Shown here one piece after another: positions 44,844 through 53,809 of a DNA stretch of 64,000 nt; position 1 is the stretch's first letter, and the number at the start of each line of letters is the position of its first letter. Both the position numbers and the translations under genes were made by a program. The notes below the pieces were generated by a model, which saw only the letters and a program-made list of their open reading frames with translations, was not told the DNA's origin and did not search any database. The DNA comes from Trichococcus ilyis (GTDB taxonomy: Bacteria; Bacillota; Bacilli; Lactobacillales; Aerococcaceae). Location: positions 1 through 64,000 of the forward strand of contig NZ_FNYT01000002.1 of NCBI RefSeq assembly GCF_900109135.1, given 5' to 3'.

Positions 44844-47021
44844 TCAGATCGTGCATGATTCGCAGGCGTTCGCTCCGATTTCGTCGTTGTTTTCCGTAAA
44901 GGTGCGCACATAATAGATTGATTTTGCGCCTTTTTTCCATGCGTAATTGCGCAGGATGTTCAGGTCGCGTGTCGTCATTTTATTCGTGCGCCCTGCTTTC
45001 CACTCGTACATGCCTTCCGGCAATTCGGAGCGCATGAACAAGGTCAGGCTCATGCCTTGGTCGATATGCTTTTGGGCCGCCACATAAATATCGATGACGC
45101 GGCGCATATCGATATCGTAGGCGGAGCGGTAATACGGCATCGTTTCGTTGGAAAGCTGCGGAGCCGGATAATAAGTCTTGCCGGTCTTCTTCTCCTGGCG
45201 TTCTTCGATCAGACGCGTGATCGGGTGCAGGCTCGCGCTCGTCTCGTTCACATAGCTGATCGAACCGGTCGGCGCGATCGCCAGACGGTTCTGATGGTAC
45301 AGGCCGGATTCGTGGATCGCTTCCTTCAGTGCCATCCAGTCTTCCTTCGTCGGCACCTTGATGCCTTCGAAAATGTTTTTCACTTTTTCGGATCCGAAGA
45401 CAACGTCGGAAGCCGTGTAGGCATCGAAATATTCTCCCGTATAGTATTTGGATTTCTCGAAATTGACGAACGATTTTCCGCGTTCTTTGGCTATTTTGTT
45501 GCTGGCCACCAACGTGTAGTAGTTCAAAAGCATAAAGTAAATATCTGTGAATTCGATCGATTCGGGCGATCCGTAGTGCATTTGGTTGATCGCGAACATC
45601 GTGTGCAGCCCCATGCCGCCGAGGCCGATCGTATGCGCTTGATCGTTGCCGTTCTTGACCGTAGGGACGGCGTCGATGCTCGAATGGTCGGTCACATAAG
45701 TCAAGGCGCGGACCATCGTTTCGACCGATTTGCCGAAATCAGGCGACTGCATCAGGTTCGGAATGTTCGTCGAGCCCAGATTGCAGCTGATGTCCGTCCC
45801 CAGCACTTCGTACTCCTGCTTGTCGTTCAGCAAGGAAGGCTGCTGCACCTGCAGGATTTCCGAGCAGAGGTTGCTCATGACGATCGTGCCGTCCACCGGA
45901 TTGGCGCGGTTGGCGGTATCGATGTTGATGATGTACGGATAGCCGGATTCCTGCTGCAGCTTGCTGATCTCGTTTTCGAGGTCGCGGGCCCGGATCTTCG
46001 ATTTGGAGATTTCCGGATTGTTTACCAGGTTCTCGTATTCGGCGGTGATGTCGACGTAGGAGAACGGTTTGCCGTAGATCCGCTCGACATCGTACGGGCT
46101 GAACAGATACATCTGATCATCCTTCGCCGCCAACTCGTAAAATTTATCCGGGATGACCAGGCCCAAGGAAAGGGTCTTCACCCGGATCTTTTCATCGGCA
46201 TTCTCTTTTTTCGTCGACAGGAAAGCCACGATATCCGGATGGAAGACGTTCAGATAAACGGCTCCGGCTCCGTTGCGCTGGCCCAACTGATTGGAATAGC
46301 TGAAGCTGTCCTCGAGCAGCTTCATGATCGGCACAACACCGCTCGAGGCATTCTCGATTTTTTTGATCGGATCGCCGGCAGCACGGACGTTCGACAAGTT
46401 CACGCCAACGCCGCCGCCGATGCGGGACAGCTGCAGCGCGCTGTTGATTGTGCGGCCGATGCTGTTCATGTCATCCGTTGTCTGGATCAGGAAGCACGAC
46501 ACCAGTTCCCCGCGGCGTTTTCTACCGGCATTCAGGAACGTCGGCGTTGCCGGCTGGTAGCGCTGATGGATCATCTCTTCCGCGAGGTCGACAGCCAACT
46601 GCTGGTCCCCGTCAGCCAAAAAGAGGGCGTTGAAGACGATCCGGTCCTCGTAGCGCTCCAAATAACGCTTGCCGTCGTTCGTCTTCAGCGCGTATTGGGT
46701 GTAGAACTTGTAGGCGGCCATGAACGATTTGAAGCGGAATTTCTTGTTGTAGGTGTCCTGCATCAGTTTTTTGATGAAATCAAGCGGGTATTTCTCCAAA
46801 AATTCCTTTTCGATGTAGTCATGTTCGATCAAATAATTCAGTTTTTCGTCCAACGTGTAGAAGAAAACCGTATTCGGATTCACATGCTCCAGAAAATACG
46901 CCCGTACGGCCTCCTTATCCTTGTGCAACGGGATGGCGTTATCGATCGGACGATTGATTTCATTGTTCAATTTATAATAGGTTACATCATCTGTTTTGGT
47001 TACTAATTTTGGACTATCCAA
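44844..47021 (-). CDS. nrdE: Class Ib ribonucleotide reductase, alpha subunit
   Basis: A 725-residue catalytic subunit reducing nucleoside diphosphates to deoxy forms. It has PATPTFLNAGRKRRGELVSC with the first redox Cys, RIGGGVGVNLS, SNLCSEILQVQQPS with the second Cys, and the C-terminal redox pair in ANACESCTI. Start overlaps nrdI by 8 bp. No nrdH redoxin gene is present in the operon, so the reductant must be encoded elsewhere. Confidence 0.97.
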   Translation of the reverse strand: MDSPKLVTKTDDVTYYKLNNEINRPIDNAIPLHKDKEAVRAYFLEHVNPNTVFFYTLDEKLNYLIEHDYIEKEFLEKYPLDFIKKLMQDTYNKKFRFKSFMAAYKFYTQYALKTNDGKRYLERYEDRIVFNALFLADGDQQLAVDLAEEMIHQRYQPATPTFLNAGRKRRGELVSCFLIQTTDDMNSIGRTINSALQLSRIGGGVGVNLSNVRAAGDPIKKIENASSGVVPIMKLLEDSFSYSNQLGQRNGAGAVYLNVFHPDIVAFLSTKKENADEKIRVKTLSLGLVIPDKFYELAAKDDQMYLFSPYDVERIYGKPFSYVDITAEYENLVNNPEISKSKIRARDLENEISKLQQESGYPYIINIDTANRANPVDGTIVMSNLCSEILQVQQPSLLNDKQEYEVLGTDISCNLGSTNIPNLMQSPDFGKSVETMVRALTYVTDHSSIDAVPTVKNGNDQAHTIGLGGMGLHTMFAINQMHYGSPESIEFTDIYFMLLNYYTLVASNKIAKERGKSFVNFEKSKYYTGEYFDAYTASDVVFGSEKVKNIFEGIKVPTKEDWMALKEAIHESGLYHQNRLAIAPTGSISYVNETSASLHPITRLIEERQEKKTGKTYYPAPQLSNETMPYYRSAYDIDMRRVIDIYVAAQKHIDQGMSLTLFMRSELPEGMYEWKAGRTNKMTTRDLNILRNYAWKKGAKSIYYVRTFTENNDEIGANACESCTI

Positions 47022-47379
47022 GTTCCGTCACCTTCTCTTTCAAAATCTGAATGTCTTTCTCATTTCCCTGAAACTCAAACAAGTGCAGCAACGGGATGCC
47101 GTAGTCGCGTGCCAAGTCTTTTGCCGTGAACCCGAAAAGCTTGCCGAAATTCAGGTTCCCTCCGCCTGCCACGCCTTTGCAGAAGGTGCGGTTCTGGCCC
47201 GTTTCGATGAAGTCGACCAGGATATCCGTCACCTCTTTGTCATAGGTCGGCGTTACGATGATGAAAGGCTCCGCAATCGTCCGGAAGGCATTTTCGGCCG
47301 TCAACTCGATTGTTTCCATATTCAGTTTGTTCACGAACTTCCTCGTTTGGCCGGTCAAAGACATAAAAACCACCTTCAT
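47014..47379 (-). CDS. nrdI: NrdI flavodoxin-like activator of NrdF
   Basis: A 121-residue flavoprotein supplying the oxidant for assembling the manganese-tyrosyl radical of NrdF. FMN-binding parts are VVFMSLTGQTRKFVNKL (about 3-19), IIVTPTYDKEVTDI and GGGNLNFGKLFG. It is first in the operon. The ATG follows a G-rich ribosome site. Confidence 0.95.
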   Translation of the reverse strand: MKVVFMSLTGQTRKFVNKLNMETIELTAENAFRTIAEPFIIVTPTYDKEVTDILVDFIETGQNRTFCKGVAGGGNLNFGKLFGFTAKDLARDYGIPLLHLFEFQGNEKDIQILKEKVTELG

Positions 47380-47415
47380 TTTTGCACCCCCCCTTTTCCA
47401 AGTTGTTATGCATTC

Positions 47416-47444
47416 ATTATACGGATACGCAATTCAAATTACAA
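47416..47444 (-). promoter_or_regulatory. Promoter of nrdIEF
   Basis: Minus strand TTGTAA (47439-47444), 17-bp spacer, TATAAT (47416-47421), about 35 bp before nrdI. Confidence 0.75.
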
Positions 47445-47451
47445 CAAAAAG

Positions 47452-47498
47452 ACACAACATGTAGCGCGACCTCCTTTTGTCCGCACAACATATTGTGT
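47452..47498 (-). promoter_or_regulatory. Pair of NrdR boxes
   Basis: On the minus strand ACACAATATGTTGTGC (47483-47498) fits the NrdR consensus ACACWATATNTTGTGT with one change. A second, weaker box ending ATGTTGTGT lies at 47452-47467. The two are 31 bp apart, three helical turns, directly upstream of the -35; this is the usual NrdR arrangement. Confidence 0.8.
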
Positions 47499-47623
47499 AT
47501 TTGCGTATCTTTTCACTTTTTGGGTTCTGGAGCGGCAGTAGTGCTGATCACCCATGCAGGCCGCTTTTCAGAATTTCATTCTACCACACTTTTCCGGAAG
47601 CACCTCCTGATACGCTCCGGTAA

Positions 47624-48334
47624 TCACAAAGATGCGTAGAATTTTTTGGCAAGGCGTTCCAGCACTTTCGGGTCATCCACGAAAAAGCTGTGATGGCCTC
47701 CTGGAACGATATATTTTTGCGATCCGGGAATCAGACGGTGCATCGCTTCCGTTTGATCGTCACGGATCAGATCGAATTCACCTGCCAACAGCAGCGTCGG
47801 TGCCTGGATACTGCGCAGATCCGCCTCAGAAAGGTCCAGTTCACTCAGCATCAGATTATGGATGCACAGGCGAAGGATCTTTTCCGGATCGGTATCCGGC
47901 AAAGCAAGCAGTTGTTCGTAGTGTTCCAGCGTTTCCGCATAGCAGGCATCCGTCAGGCCATCCGCTTGATAGTTTGCCCCCATCGCGATCAAAGAAGCCG
48001 TCCGCTCCGGATGATGCGCCGCTAAATAGAGTCCCAGATTGCCGCCATCGCTGAACCCCAACACGTGGACCCTCCGAATCCGTTCGTTGTCCAACAGCGC
48101 AAGGATATCCTCCGCAATCTGTTTGAAGGTCAGCCGCTCCACGCCCAGCTCCGAGCGGCCATGGCCCCGCGTATCGAGCGCAATGACCCGGAAATGCCTC
48201 GTGAAGAACGGAAATTGCTTTGCGAACAGGTCGGAGTCCTCGCCGTTTCCGTGCAGCAGCAGCAACGCCTCGCCCGAGCCCCCTACCTGATAGTAAAGAT
48301 TTCCCTTATCGGTCTTCAACATCTTCCCCCTCAT
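47624..48334 (-). CDS. Alpha/beta-fold hydrolase
   Basis: A 236-residue soluble hydrolase. Oxyanion region LLLHGNGEDSDLF (about 25-37), nucleophile Ser in VLGFSDGGNLGLYLA (about 91-105), Asp in LAGEFDLIRDD and His in VPGGHHSFF near the end. The substrate is unknown. AAGGGGGAGG precedes ATG 48334; it follows ung by 20 bp and may share its transcript. Confidence 0.88.
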   Translation of the reverse strand: MRGKMLKTDKGNLYYQVGGSGEALLLLHGNGEDSDLFAKQFPFFTRHFRVIALDTRGHGRSELGVERLTFKQIAEDILALLDNERIRRVHVLGFSDGGNLGLYLAAHHPERTASLIAMGANYQADGLTDACYAETLEHYEQLLALPDTDPEKILRLCIHNLMLSELDLSEADLRSIQAPTLLLAGEFDLIRDDQTEAMHRLIPGSQKYIVPGGHHSFFVDDPKVLERLAKKFYASL

Positions 48335-48354
48335 GAGCCTCCCCCTTCCTATTC

Positions 48355-49041
48355 TTATTCCGGCAGGCGCCAGTCGATCGGCTCGACACCGAATGATTTG
48401 AGCGCCTCATTCGTTTTGGAAAAAGGCTTCGACCCGAAGAAGCCCCTGTAGGAAGACAACGGACTTGGATGCGGCGACGTGATCACCACATGCTTCTTTG
48501 TGTCGATGAATACTTTTTTCGCGATCGACGCGTTTCCCCATAAGATGAAGACGACCGGTTCCTCCCGCTCGTTCAATGCCCGGATGACAGCATCCGTCAG
48601 CAGTTCCCAGCCTTTGCCGCGGTGGGAATTGGCTTCACCGGCCCGGACCGTCAGGACTGTGTTCAACAAAAAGACGCCTTGTTTCGCCCAAGAGGTCAGA
48701 TCGCCATGTTTTGCCGGAGGTATCCCCAAGTCATCCTCCAGTTCCTTATAGATGTTGACCAAGGAGGGCGGCAATTTGACCCCTTTCTGGACCGAAAAAC
48801 TCAACCCGTTCGCCTGATCCGGACCGTGGTAGGGATCCTGCCCGAGTATGACCACCTTCACTTGATTGTACGGCGTCAGTTCGAAGGCTTCCCAGATGTG
48901 CTGCATCCCGGGATAGACCGTCCCGTTCAGGTATTCTTCCTTAAGGAAGGCGCGCAACTGCCGGTAATACGGCGCTTCGAACTCCTTTTCCAATTTTTCT
49001 TGCCACTCGTTGTGGATGATTGCTTTGGCCATCTTTTTCAC
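48355..49041 (-). CDS. ung: Uracil-DNA glycosylase
   Basis: About 228 residues; removes uracil from DNA. The catalytic water-activating motif is [20 protein letters not shown] (about 63-82), then [16 protein letters not shown] and the DNA-intercalating loop [22 protein letters not shown] 49041 lies seven bases after GAGGGA; ATG 49032 is too far from that site. Confidence 0.96.
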   Translation of the reverse strand: MKKMAKAIIHNEWQEKLEKEFEAPYYRQLRAFLKEEYLNGTVYPGMQHIWEAFELTPYNQVKVVILGQDPYHGPDQANGLSFSVQKGVKLPPSLVNIYKELEDDLGIPPAKHGDLTSWAKQGVFLLNTVLTVRAGEANSHRGKGWELLTDAVIRALNEREEPVVFILWGNASIAKKVFIDTKKHVVITSPHPSPLSSYRGFFGSKPFSKTNEALKSFGVEPIDWRLPE

Positions 49042-49229
49042 ATCACTATCCCTCAATATTTTTCATTGGTTCATCGACAATCTTACCATAATGGAGGCAC
49101 CCTTTTCAGCCCTTCCGCTTCCTCTCTGGATATTTAAGCCGGCCGCGAACAAATTCTCAGTTAAATGAAAAAAGCATGGTAGAATATAAGGGTGAATATA
49201 CTGCAATTACCCAACAGGAGGATGACTAT

Positions 49230-50099
49230 ATGATTGAACTGATCGTCTCGGATATGGACGGCACTTTATTGAACGAAAAGATGGAAGTCTCCAAATCGAA
49301 CGTGAGCGCCATCAACGAAGCGAATAGATTAGGCATCAAATTTATGGTGGCGACAGGCCGGGGCTATGCTGAAGCTGTGCCGGCGCTCAAGGAAGCCGGT
49401 CTCCATTGCCCAATGATCACGCTCAACGGCGGGCAAGTATTTGACGAAGACGGGCAATTGGTCGAAAACTTGGGCATCGACAAGACGACAACGCGCCATA
49501 TATTGGAGGATGTCAGAAATTACGGCCTTTACTGCGAGCTCATGACATCCAAAGGGATATTCTCGGATAACAAAGTACGCCGGATCGAATCGATGACTTC
49601 TTTGCTGCATGAGACCAATCCCGACACGACCTTCAAAATGGCGCTTGTTCTGGCGGTAGCCCGGTTGGAGCTGATGCACGTGAATTATGTCGAAAATTTC
49701 AAGGAAGTCTTGGATGACCATGACCAACAAGTCCTGAAAATCTTGGTCTTCAGCGATACCGGCCAAGCCGAACTGGAACCGATCCGCACCAAACTGGCCG
49801 AAGACAGCCGCGTGGTCGTGACTTCCTCCTTCAGAAACAATATCGAAATCAACCATGTGGAAGCCCAAAAAGGGGTCGCGCTGGCAAAATTCGCCCAAGC
49901 AAGGGGCATTGCATTGGAAAATGTCATGGCCATCGGGGACAACTTCAATGATGTCTCGATGCTGCAGGTGGCGGGCGCCAGCTTCGCAGTCGACAACGCC
50001 GAAGACGGCGTCAAGGAATTCGCGAAGTACCTCACTTCGAAAAACTCGGAAAACGGTGTGGCCGAGGCCATCATGCGCTGCATCAACGAAAACTTGTAG
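49230..50099 (+). CDS. Cof-type HAD hydrolase
   Basis: A 289-residue HAD phosphatase with type IIB cap. Motif I VSDMDGTLLN (about 5-14), motif II VATGRG, the Lys motif in NHVEAQKGVALAKFA and motif III AIGDNFNDVSML (about 239-250). Such enzymes dephosphorylate sugar phosphates, flavin or PLP; the substrate here is not predictable. ATG 49230 follows AGGAGG. TGGTAGAAT at 49177-49185 is an extended -10. Confidence 0.93.
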   Translation: MIELIVSDMDGTLLNEKMEVSKSNVSAINEANRLGIKFMVATGRGYAEAVPALKEAGLHCPMITLNGGQVFDEDGQLVENLGIDKTTTRHILEDVRNYGLYCELMTSKGIFSDNKVRRIESMTSLLHETNPDTTFKMALVLAVARLELMHVNYVENFKEVLDDHDQQVLKILVFSDTGQAELEPIRTKLAEDSRVVVTSSFRNNIEINHVEAQKGVALAKFAQARGIALENVMAIGDNFNDVSMLQVAGASFAVDNAEDGVKEFAKYLTSKNSENGVAEAIMRCINENL

Positions 50100-50176
50100 G
50101 CATGGAGCGGTTCCTTGAACGGTTACATATTCTCCCCTGAATACGTCTTTATGGATGTAGGAAAGGAGGAAAATGA

Positions 50177-50329
50177 ATGGATGCGAACGTGGACGTGCTG
50201 GCGTATATGGAACTGATCAGCAACACCGGATTTCCGATCGTGATCGCGATGTACCTGCTGCACCGGATGGAAAAAAAGTTGGATGCACTGGTCGGCGCGA
50301 TTGAAGACCTGAGCCGGGCTTTCAAATGA
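50177..50329 (+). CDS. YvrJ-family small membrane protein
   Basis: A 50-residue protein beginning MDANVDVLAYMELISNTG, one membrane segment FPIVIAMYLLHRM, then a helical charged tail. This is the pattern of the YvrJ family, short phage-holin-like proteins of unknown role in Firmicutes. ATG 50177 follows AAAGGAGG with normal spacing; an ATG at 50173 is in another frame. It is followed by a strong terminator and probably co-transcribed with the HAD gene. Confidence 0.72.
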   Translation: MDANVDVLAYMELISNTGFPIVIAMYLLHRMEKKLDALVGAIEDLSRAFK

Positions 50330-50354
50330 TCGCCCCGATACTCCGCAACAGTAA

Positions 50355-50402
50355 AAAAAGCCTTGACGTGATAGCTTTCATGCCATCACATCAAGGCTTT
50401 TT
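50355..50402 (+). terminator. Terminator after the YvrJ-type gene
   Basis: AAAAAGCCTTGACGTGAT (from 50355) pairs with ATCACATCAAGGCTTTTT (to 50402), one mismatch, followed by T-rich sequence. The remaining 50403-50536 holds nothing recognised. Confidence 0.85.
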
Positions 50403-50536
50403 GCCTTTCATTTTCCGAACGTTCCTGAATAAGCCGAGTTAGTTAACACCGATTTGTTAGCGTTTTATCGAACCGATGCTTTTGTGTCAGAATTCCTAAC
50501 ATATTCACGTCGTAATCTGATTGTAGTTTCTGTGAA

Positions 50537-50565
50537 TTTAAAATATAATCTCGATGTGGTATTAT
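50537..50565 (+). promoter_or_regulatory. Promoter of glnPQ
   Basis: TTTAAA (50537-50542), 17-bp spacer, TATTAT (50560-50565) with extended TG. A leader of about 70 nt precedes the start. Confidence 0.5.
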
Positions 50566-50643
50566 ATGAATATTCAAGCAGAGGCTTCATCGTAATCTCA
50601 TGGTTATATTGGAAGGAATGCTGTTTATAAGGAGGAAAAAAAT

Positions 50644-52797
50644 ATGTTAAGCAAGAAATTGCGACTAAAGTTGCCGATGCTCTTCATGGCTTTGGGCTTT
50701 TTTATTTTTGGCTCAGCCCAACAAGAAGTGGCGGCAGCCGCGGAAACACAAAAGTTTGTCATCGCGACAGACACCACTTTTGCACCATTTGAATTCCAGG
50801 ATGCGAACGGCGAATTTGTCGGGATCGATATGGAACTCATCCAAGCAATTGCGGAGGATCAAGGCTTTGAAGTGGAGATCCGTCCATTGGGATTCAATGC
50901 CGCTCTGCAGGCCTTGGAAACCAAACAAGTCGACGGCGTCATCGCCGGGATGAGCATCACCGACGAACGCAAACAAACCTTCGACTTTTCGGAACCGTAT
51001 TTTGAAAGTGGCGTCGTCATGGCAGTCGCTTCCGACAGCGACATCTCAAGCTACGAAGATTTGAAGGGCCAAAATGTTGCGGTCAAAACCGGGACAGAAG
51101 GCGCTACGTTTGCTGAATCCATCAAGGATGAATACGGGTTCACCACCACCGTATTTGAGGATTCCGCCAACATGTACCAGGACGTTCTGTCCGGCAATTC
51201 TGCAGCAGCTTTCGAGGATTATCCGGTCATGGCCTATGCCATCGAAGATCAAGGTCTGGCCCTGAAATTGGCCACTGACAAAGAAGCCGGGAGTTCCTAC
51301 GGTTTCGCTGTCGCAAAAGACACCAATCCGGAATTGCTGGAAATGTTCAATGCCGGTTTGGCAAACTTGAAAGCAAACGGCACCTACCAAGCGATCCAAG
51401 AAAAATACCTGGGCGTTTCGGCTGATACCAGCCTGGATGTCCCGGCACAAAATGGCAAAACCTTCGTCATCGCGACCGACACAACTTTCGCCCCTTTCGA
51501 ATTCCAGGACGCGAACGGCAACTATGTGGGCATCGACATGGATCTGATCCGCGCTATCGCTAAGGATCAAGGTTTCGGAATCGAAATCCGCCCACTCGGA
51601 TTCAACGCGGCCCTTCAGGCATTGGAAGCCAAACAAGTGGATGCCGTCATTGCCGGCATGAGCATCACCGACGAACGCAAACAAACCTTTGATTTTTCCG
51701 AGCCGTATTTCGAAAGCGGCGTTGTTATGGCGGTTGCTGCAGACAGCAACATCGACAGCTACGACGACCTGAAAGGTCAAACAGTCGCAGTGAAGACAGG
51801 TACAGAAGGCGCTGCTTTCGCTGAATCGATCAAAGATGAGTATGGCTTCAAATTGGCCACATTCGATGATTCAGCCAATATGTATCAAGACGTCATCGCC
51901 GGCAATTCTGTCGCGGCATTCGAAGATTATCCGGTTATGGCTTATGCCATCGAAGGTCAAGGCATCGCCCTGAAACTAGCAACCGAAAAAGAAGCAGGCG
52001 GTTCTTATGGAATCGCAGTCGCAAAAGATACGAACGCGGAACTGCTGAACATGATCAATACAGGGCTAGCCAACCTGCAAGCTGACGGTACTTATGAAGA
52101 AATCCTCAATAATTACCTCGGTTCAGACACAGAAGCAAGCAACACTTCTTTCTTCGGGCTGATCCAAGAAAACTGGAAGACACTTATGTCAGGGTTAGGC
52201 AGAACGATTCTGATCACATTCGCATCGATCGTGATCGCCTTGGCCTTGGGTATCGTGATCGGACTCTTCAGCGTATCGCCTAACAAAGCGTTGAACTGGA
52301 TCGCAACCATTTATGTTGACATCATGCGCGGCGTGCCGTTGATTGTTTTGGCATTCTTCGTCTACTTCTCGATTCCGCAATTGATGAACATCCGTATGAG
52401 TTCGACGGTTGCCGGTATCATCACGCTGAGCCTGAATGCTGCAGCTTACCTGGCGGAAATCTTCCGCGGCGGTATCAAAGCCGTTGATGTCGGACAGATG
52501 GAAGCAGGACGCAGCTTAGGTCTTACTTACCAAACGACGATGAACAAAATCATTTTGCCGCAAGCAATCCGCATCATGATCCCTTCGTTCATCAACCAAT
52601 TCGTCATCACTTTGAAGGACACTTCCATCCTGTCGATCATCGGACTGGTTGAATTGACCCAGACCGGCAAAATCATCATCGCCAGAACCTATGCTTCCGG
52701 GAATATGTGGATGATCATCGGCTTGATGTACATCATCGTCATCACGATCCTTACGAAGATTTCCAAAAACCTTGAAGGGAGACTAAAGAATGGCTAA
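50644..52797 (+). CDS. glnP: Glutamine/glutamate ABC transporter, two substrate-binding domains fused to permease
   Basis: A 717-residue fusion. After a signal peptide (1-34) come substrate-binding domain 1 (about 36-256) and domain 2 (about 273-495), then a permease domain (about 505-717) with an EAA-like loop [20 protein letters not shown]. Both binding domains start [19 protein letters not shown] and are nearly alike over their whole length. The layout equals Lactococcus GlnP, where two domains differ in affinity for glutamine and glutamate. A dimer with GlnQ forms the importer. GGAGG precedes ATG 50644. Confidence 0.95.
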   Translation: MLSKKLRLKLPMLFMALGFFIFGSAQQEVAAAAETQKFVIATDTTFAPFEFQDANGEFVGIDMELIQAIAEDQGFEVEIRPLGFNAALQALETKQVDGVIAGMSITDERKQTFDFSEPYFESGVVMAVASDSDISSYEDLKGQNVAVKTGTEGATFAESIKDEYGFTTTVFEDSANMYQDVLSGNSAAAFEDYPVMAYAIEDQGLALKLATDKEAGSSYGFAVAKDTNPELLEMFNAGLANLKANGTYQAIQEKYLGVSADTSLDVPAQNGKTFVIATDTTFAPFEFQDANGNYVGIDMDLIRAIAKDQGFGIEIRPLGFNAALQALEAKQVDAVIAGMSITDERKQTFDFSEPYFESGVVMAVAADSNIDSYDDLKGQTVAVKTGTEGAAFAESIKDEYGFKLATFDDSANMYQDVIAGNSVAAFEDYPVMAYAIEGQGIALKLATEKEAGGSYGIAVAKDTNAELLNMINTGLANLQADGTYEEILNNYLGSDTEASNTSFFGLIQENWKTLMSGLGRTILITFASIVIALALGIVIGLFSVSPNKALNWIATIYVDIMRGVPLIVLAFFVYFSIPQLMNIRMSSTVAGIITLSLNAAAYLAEIFRGGIKAVDVGQMEAGRSLGLTYQTTMNKIILPQAIRIMIPSFINQFVITLKDTSILSIIGLVELTQTGKIIIARTYASGNMWMIIGLMYIIVITILTKISKNLEGRLKNG

Positions 52798-53524
52798 CGC
52801 AAAAATAAATGTCACGAACCTGAAGAAAAGCTTCGGCAACAACGAGGTTCTGAAAGGCATCAACCTTGAAATCGCTGAAGGCGAAGTGGTCTGCATCATC
52901 GGTCCTTCCGGTTCCGGCAAAAGTACCCTTCTGCGCTGCCTGAACAAGCTGGAAGATGTCACCGACGGGCACGTGCTGATCGACGGGCAGGACATCACCG
53001 AAAAGACAACGGACATCAATAAAGTCCGCGAAGAAATCGGCATGGTTTTCCAACACTTCAATCTTTTCCCTCACCTTTCGGTCATGGACAACATCACTTT
53101 GGCTCCGGTCGAACTGAAACGCGAAACCAAAGAAGCCGCAAAAGCAAAAGCGTTGGAATTGCTGGAAACGGTCGGTCTGTCCGAAAAAGCCGATGCTTTC
53201 CCAAGTTCCCTTTCCGGCGGGCAAAAACAGCGTGTCGCAATCGCGCGGGCATTGGCAATGAACCCGGAAATCATGCTTTTCGATGAACCGACATCCGCGC
53301 TTGACCCGGAAATGGTCGGCGACGTTCTGGAAGTCATGAAAAAATTGGCTAAAAAAGGCATGACCATGGTCGTCGTGACACACGAAATGGGCTTTGCCCG
53401 AGAAGTCGGCCACCGCGTCATCTTCATGGACGGCGGCTACATCGTCGAAGAAGGCACGCCTGAAGAAGTCTTCGGCAATCCGCAAAACCCGCGTACGCAA
53501 GATTTCCTGAATAAAGTATTGTAA
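52790..53524 (+). CDS. glnQ: Glutamine ABC transporter ATP-binding protein
   Basis: A 244-residue ATPase for GlnP. Walker [10 protein letters not shown] (about 38-46), Q-loop [14 protein letters not shown], signature [15 protein letters not shown] and Walker [15 protein letters not shown]. It overlaps glnP by 8 bp. A terminator follows. Confidence 0.96.
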   Translation: MANAKINVTNLKKSFGNNEVLKGINLEIAEGEVVCIIGPSGSGKSTLLRCLNKLEDVTDGHVLIDGQDITEKTTDINKVREEIGMVFQHFNLFPHLSVMDNITLAPVELKRETKEAAKAKALELLETVGLSEKADAFPSSLSGGQKQRVAIARALAMNPEIMLFDEPTSALDPEMVGDVLEVMKKLAKKGMTMVVVTHEMGFAREVGHRVIFMDGGYIVEEGTPEEVFGNPQNPRTQDFLNKVL

Positions 53525-53539
53525 TAGCATAGCAAAACG

Positions 53540-53576
53540 AGGCTGCCCTTCATTTCCGGGGCAGCCTTTGTTTTTT
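53540..53576 (+). terminator. Terminator of glnPQ
   Basis: AGGCTGCCC pairs with GGGCAGCCT, followed by TTGTTTTTT. Confidence 0.85.
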
Positions 53577-53659
53577 ATGAAATTCAGGAAACGGGAAATC
53601 CTTGGACGGAGGAGCACCGGGGAAGGTCTCCCCGGTGCTGGTGGGATAGAGAGAGGTTC

Positions 53660-53744
53660 TCCTCCGGTGAGCTCTGCTTCATCGGAGGCAGCCTCCCGGT
53701 CGTCTCGCCAACTCCGGCCAATCTTCCCTTCGCCGGAGTTGGGG
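53660..53744 (+). repeat. Dispersed CTCCGGTGA repeat, copy D (diverged)
   Basis: CTCCGGTGAGC...CTTCATCGGAGGCAG and AACTCCGGCCAATC...CTTCGCCGGAGTTGG form two consecutive hairpins using the same building blocks as copies A-C. A separate hairpin GCACCGGGG...CCCCGGTGC sits at about 53613-53638. Confidence 0.6.
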
Positions 53745-53767
53745 ACGCGCTGACCAACCGAAAAAAA

Positions 53768-53799
53768 TCGGGCTGCCCCTGTTTGATGGGGCAACCCGA
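53768..53799 (-). terminator. Terminator of the 3D-domain protein gene
   Basis: On the minus strand TCGGG-TT-GCCCC pairs with GGGGC-AG-CCCGA, followed by TTTTTTT. Confidence 0.75.
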
Positions 53800-53809
53800 T
53801 TCAGCGTAC

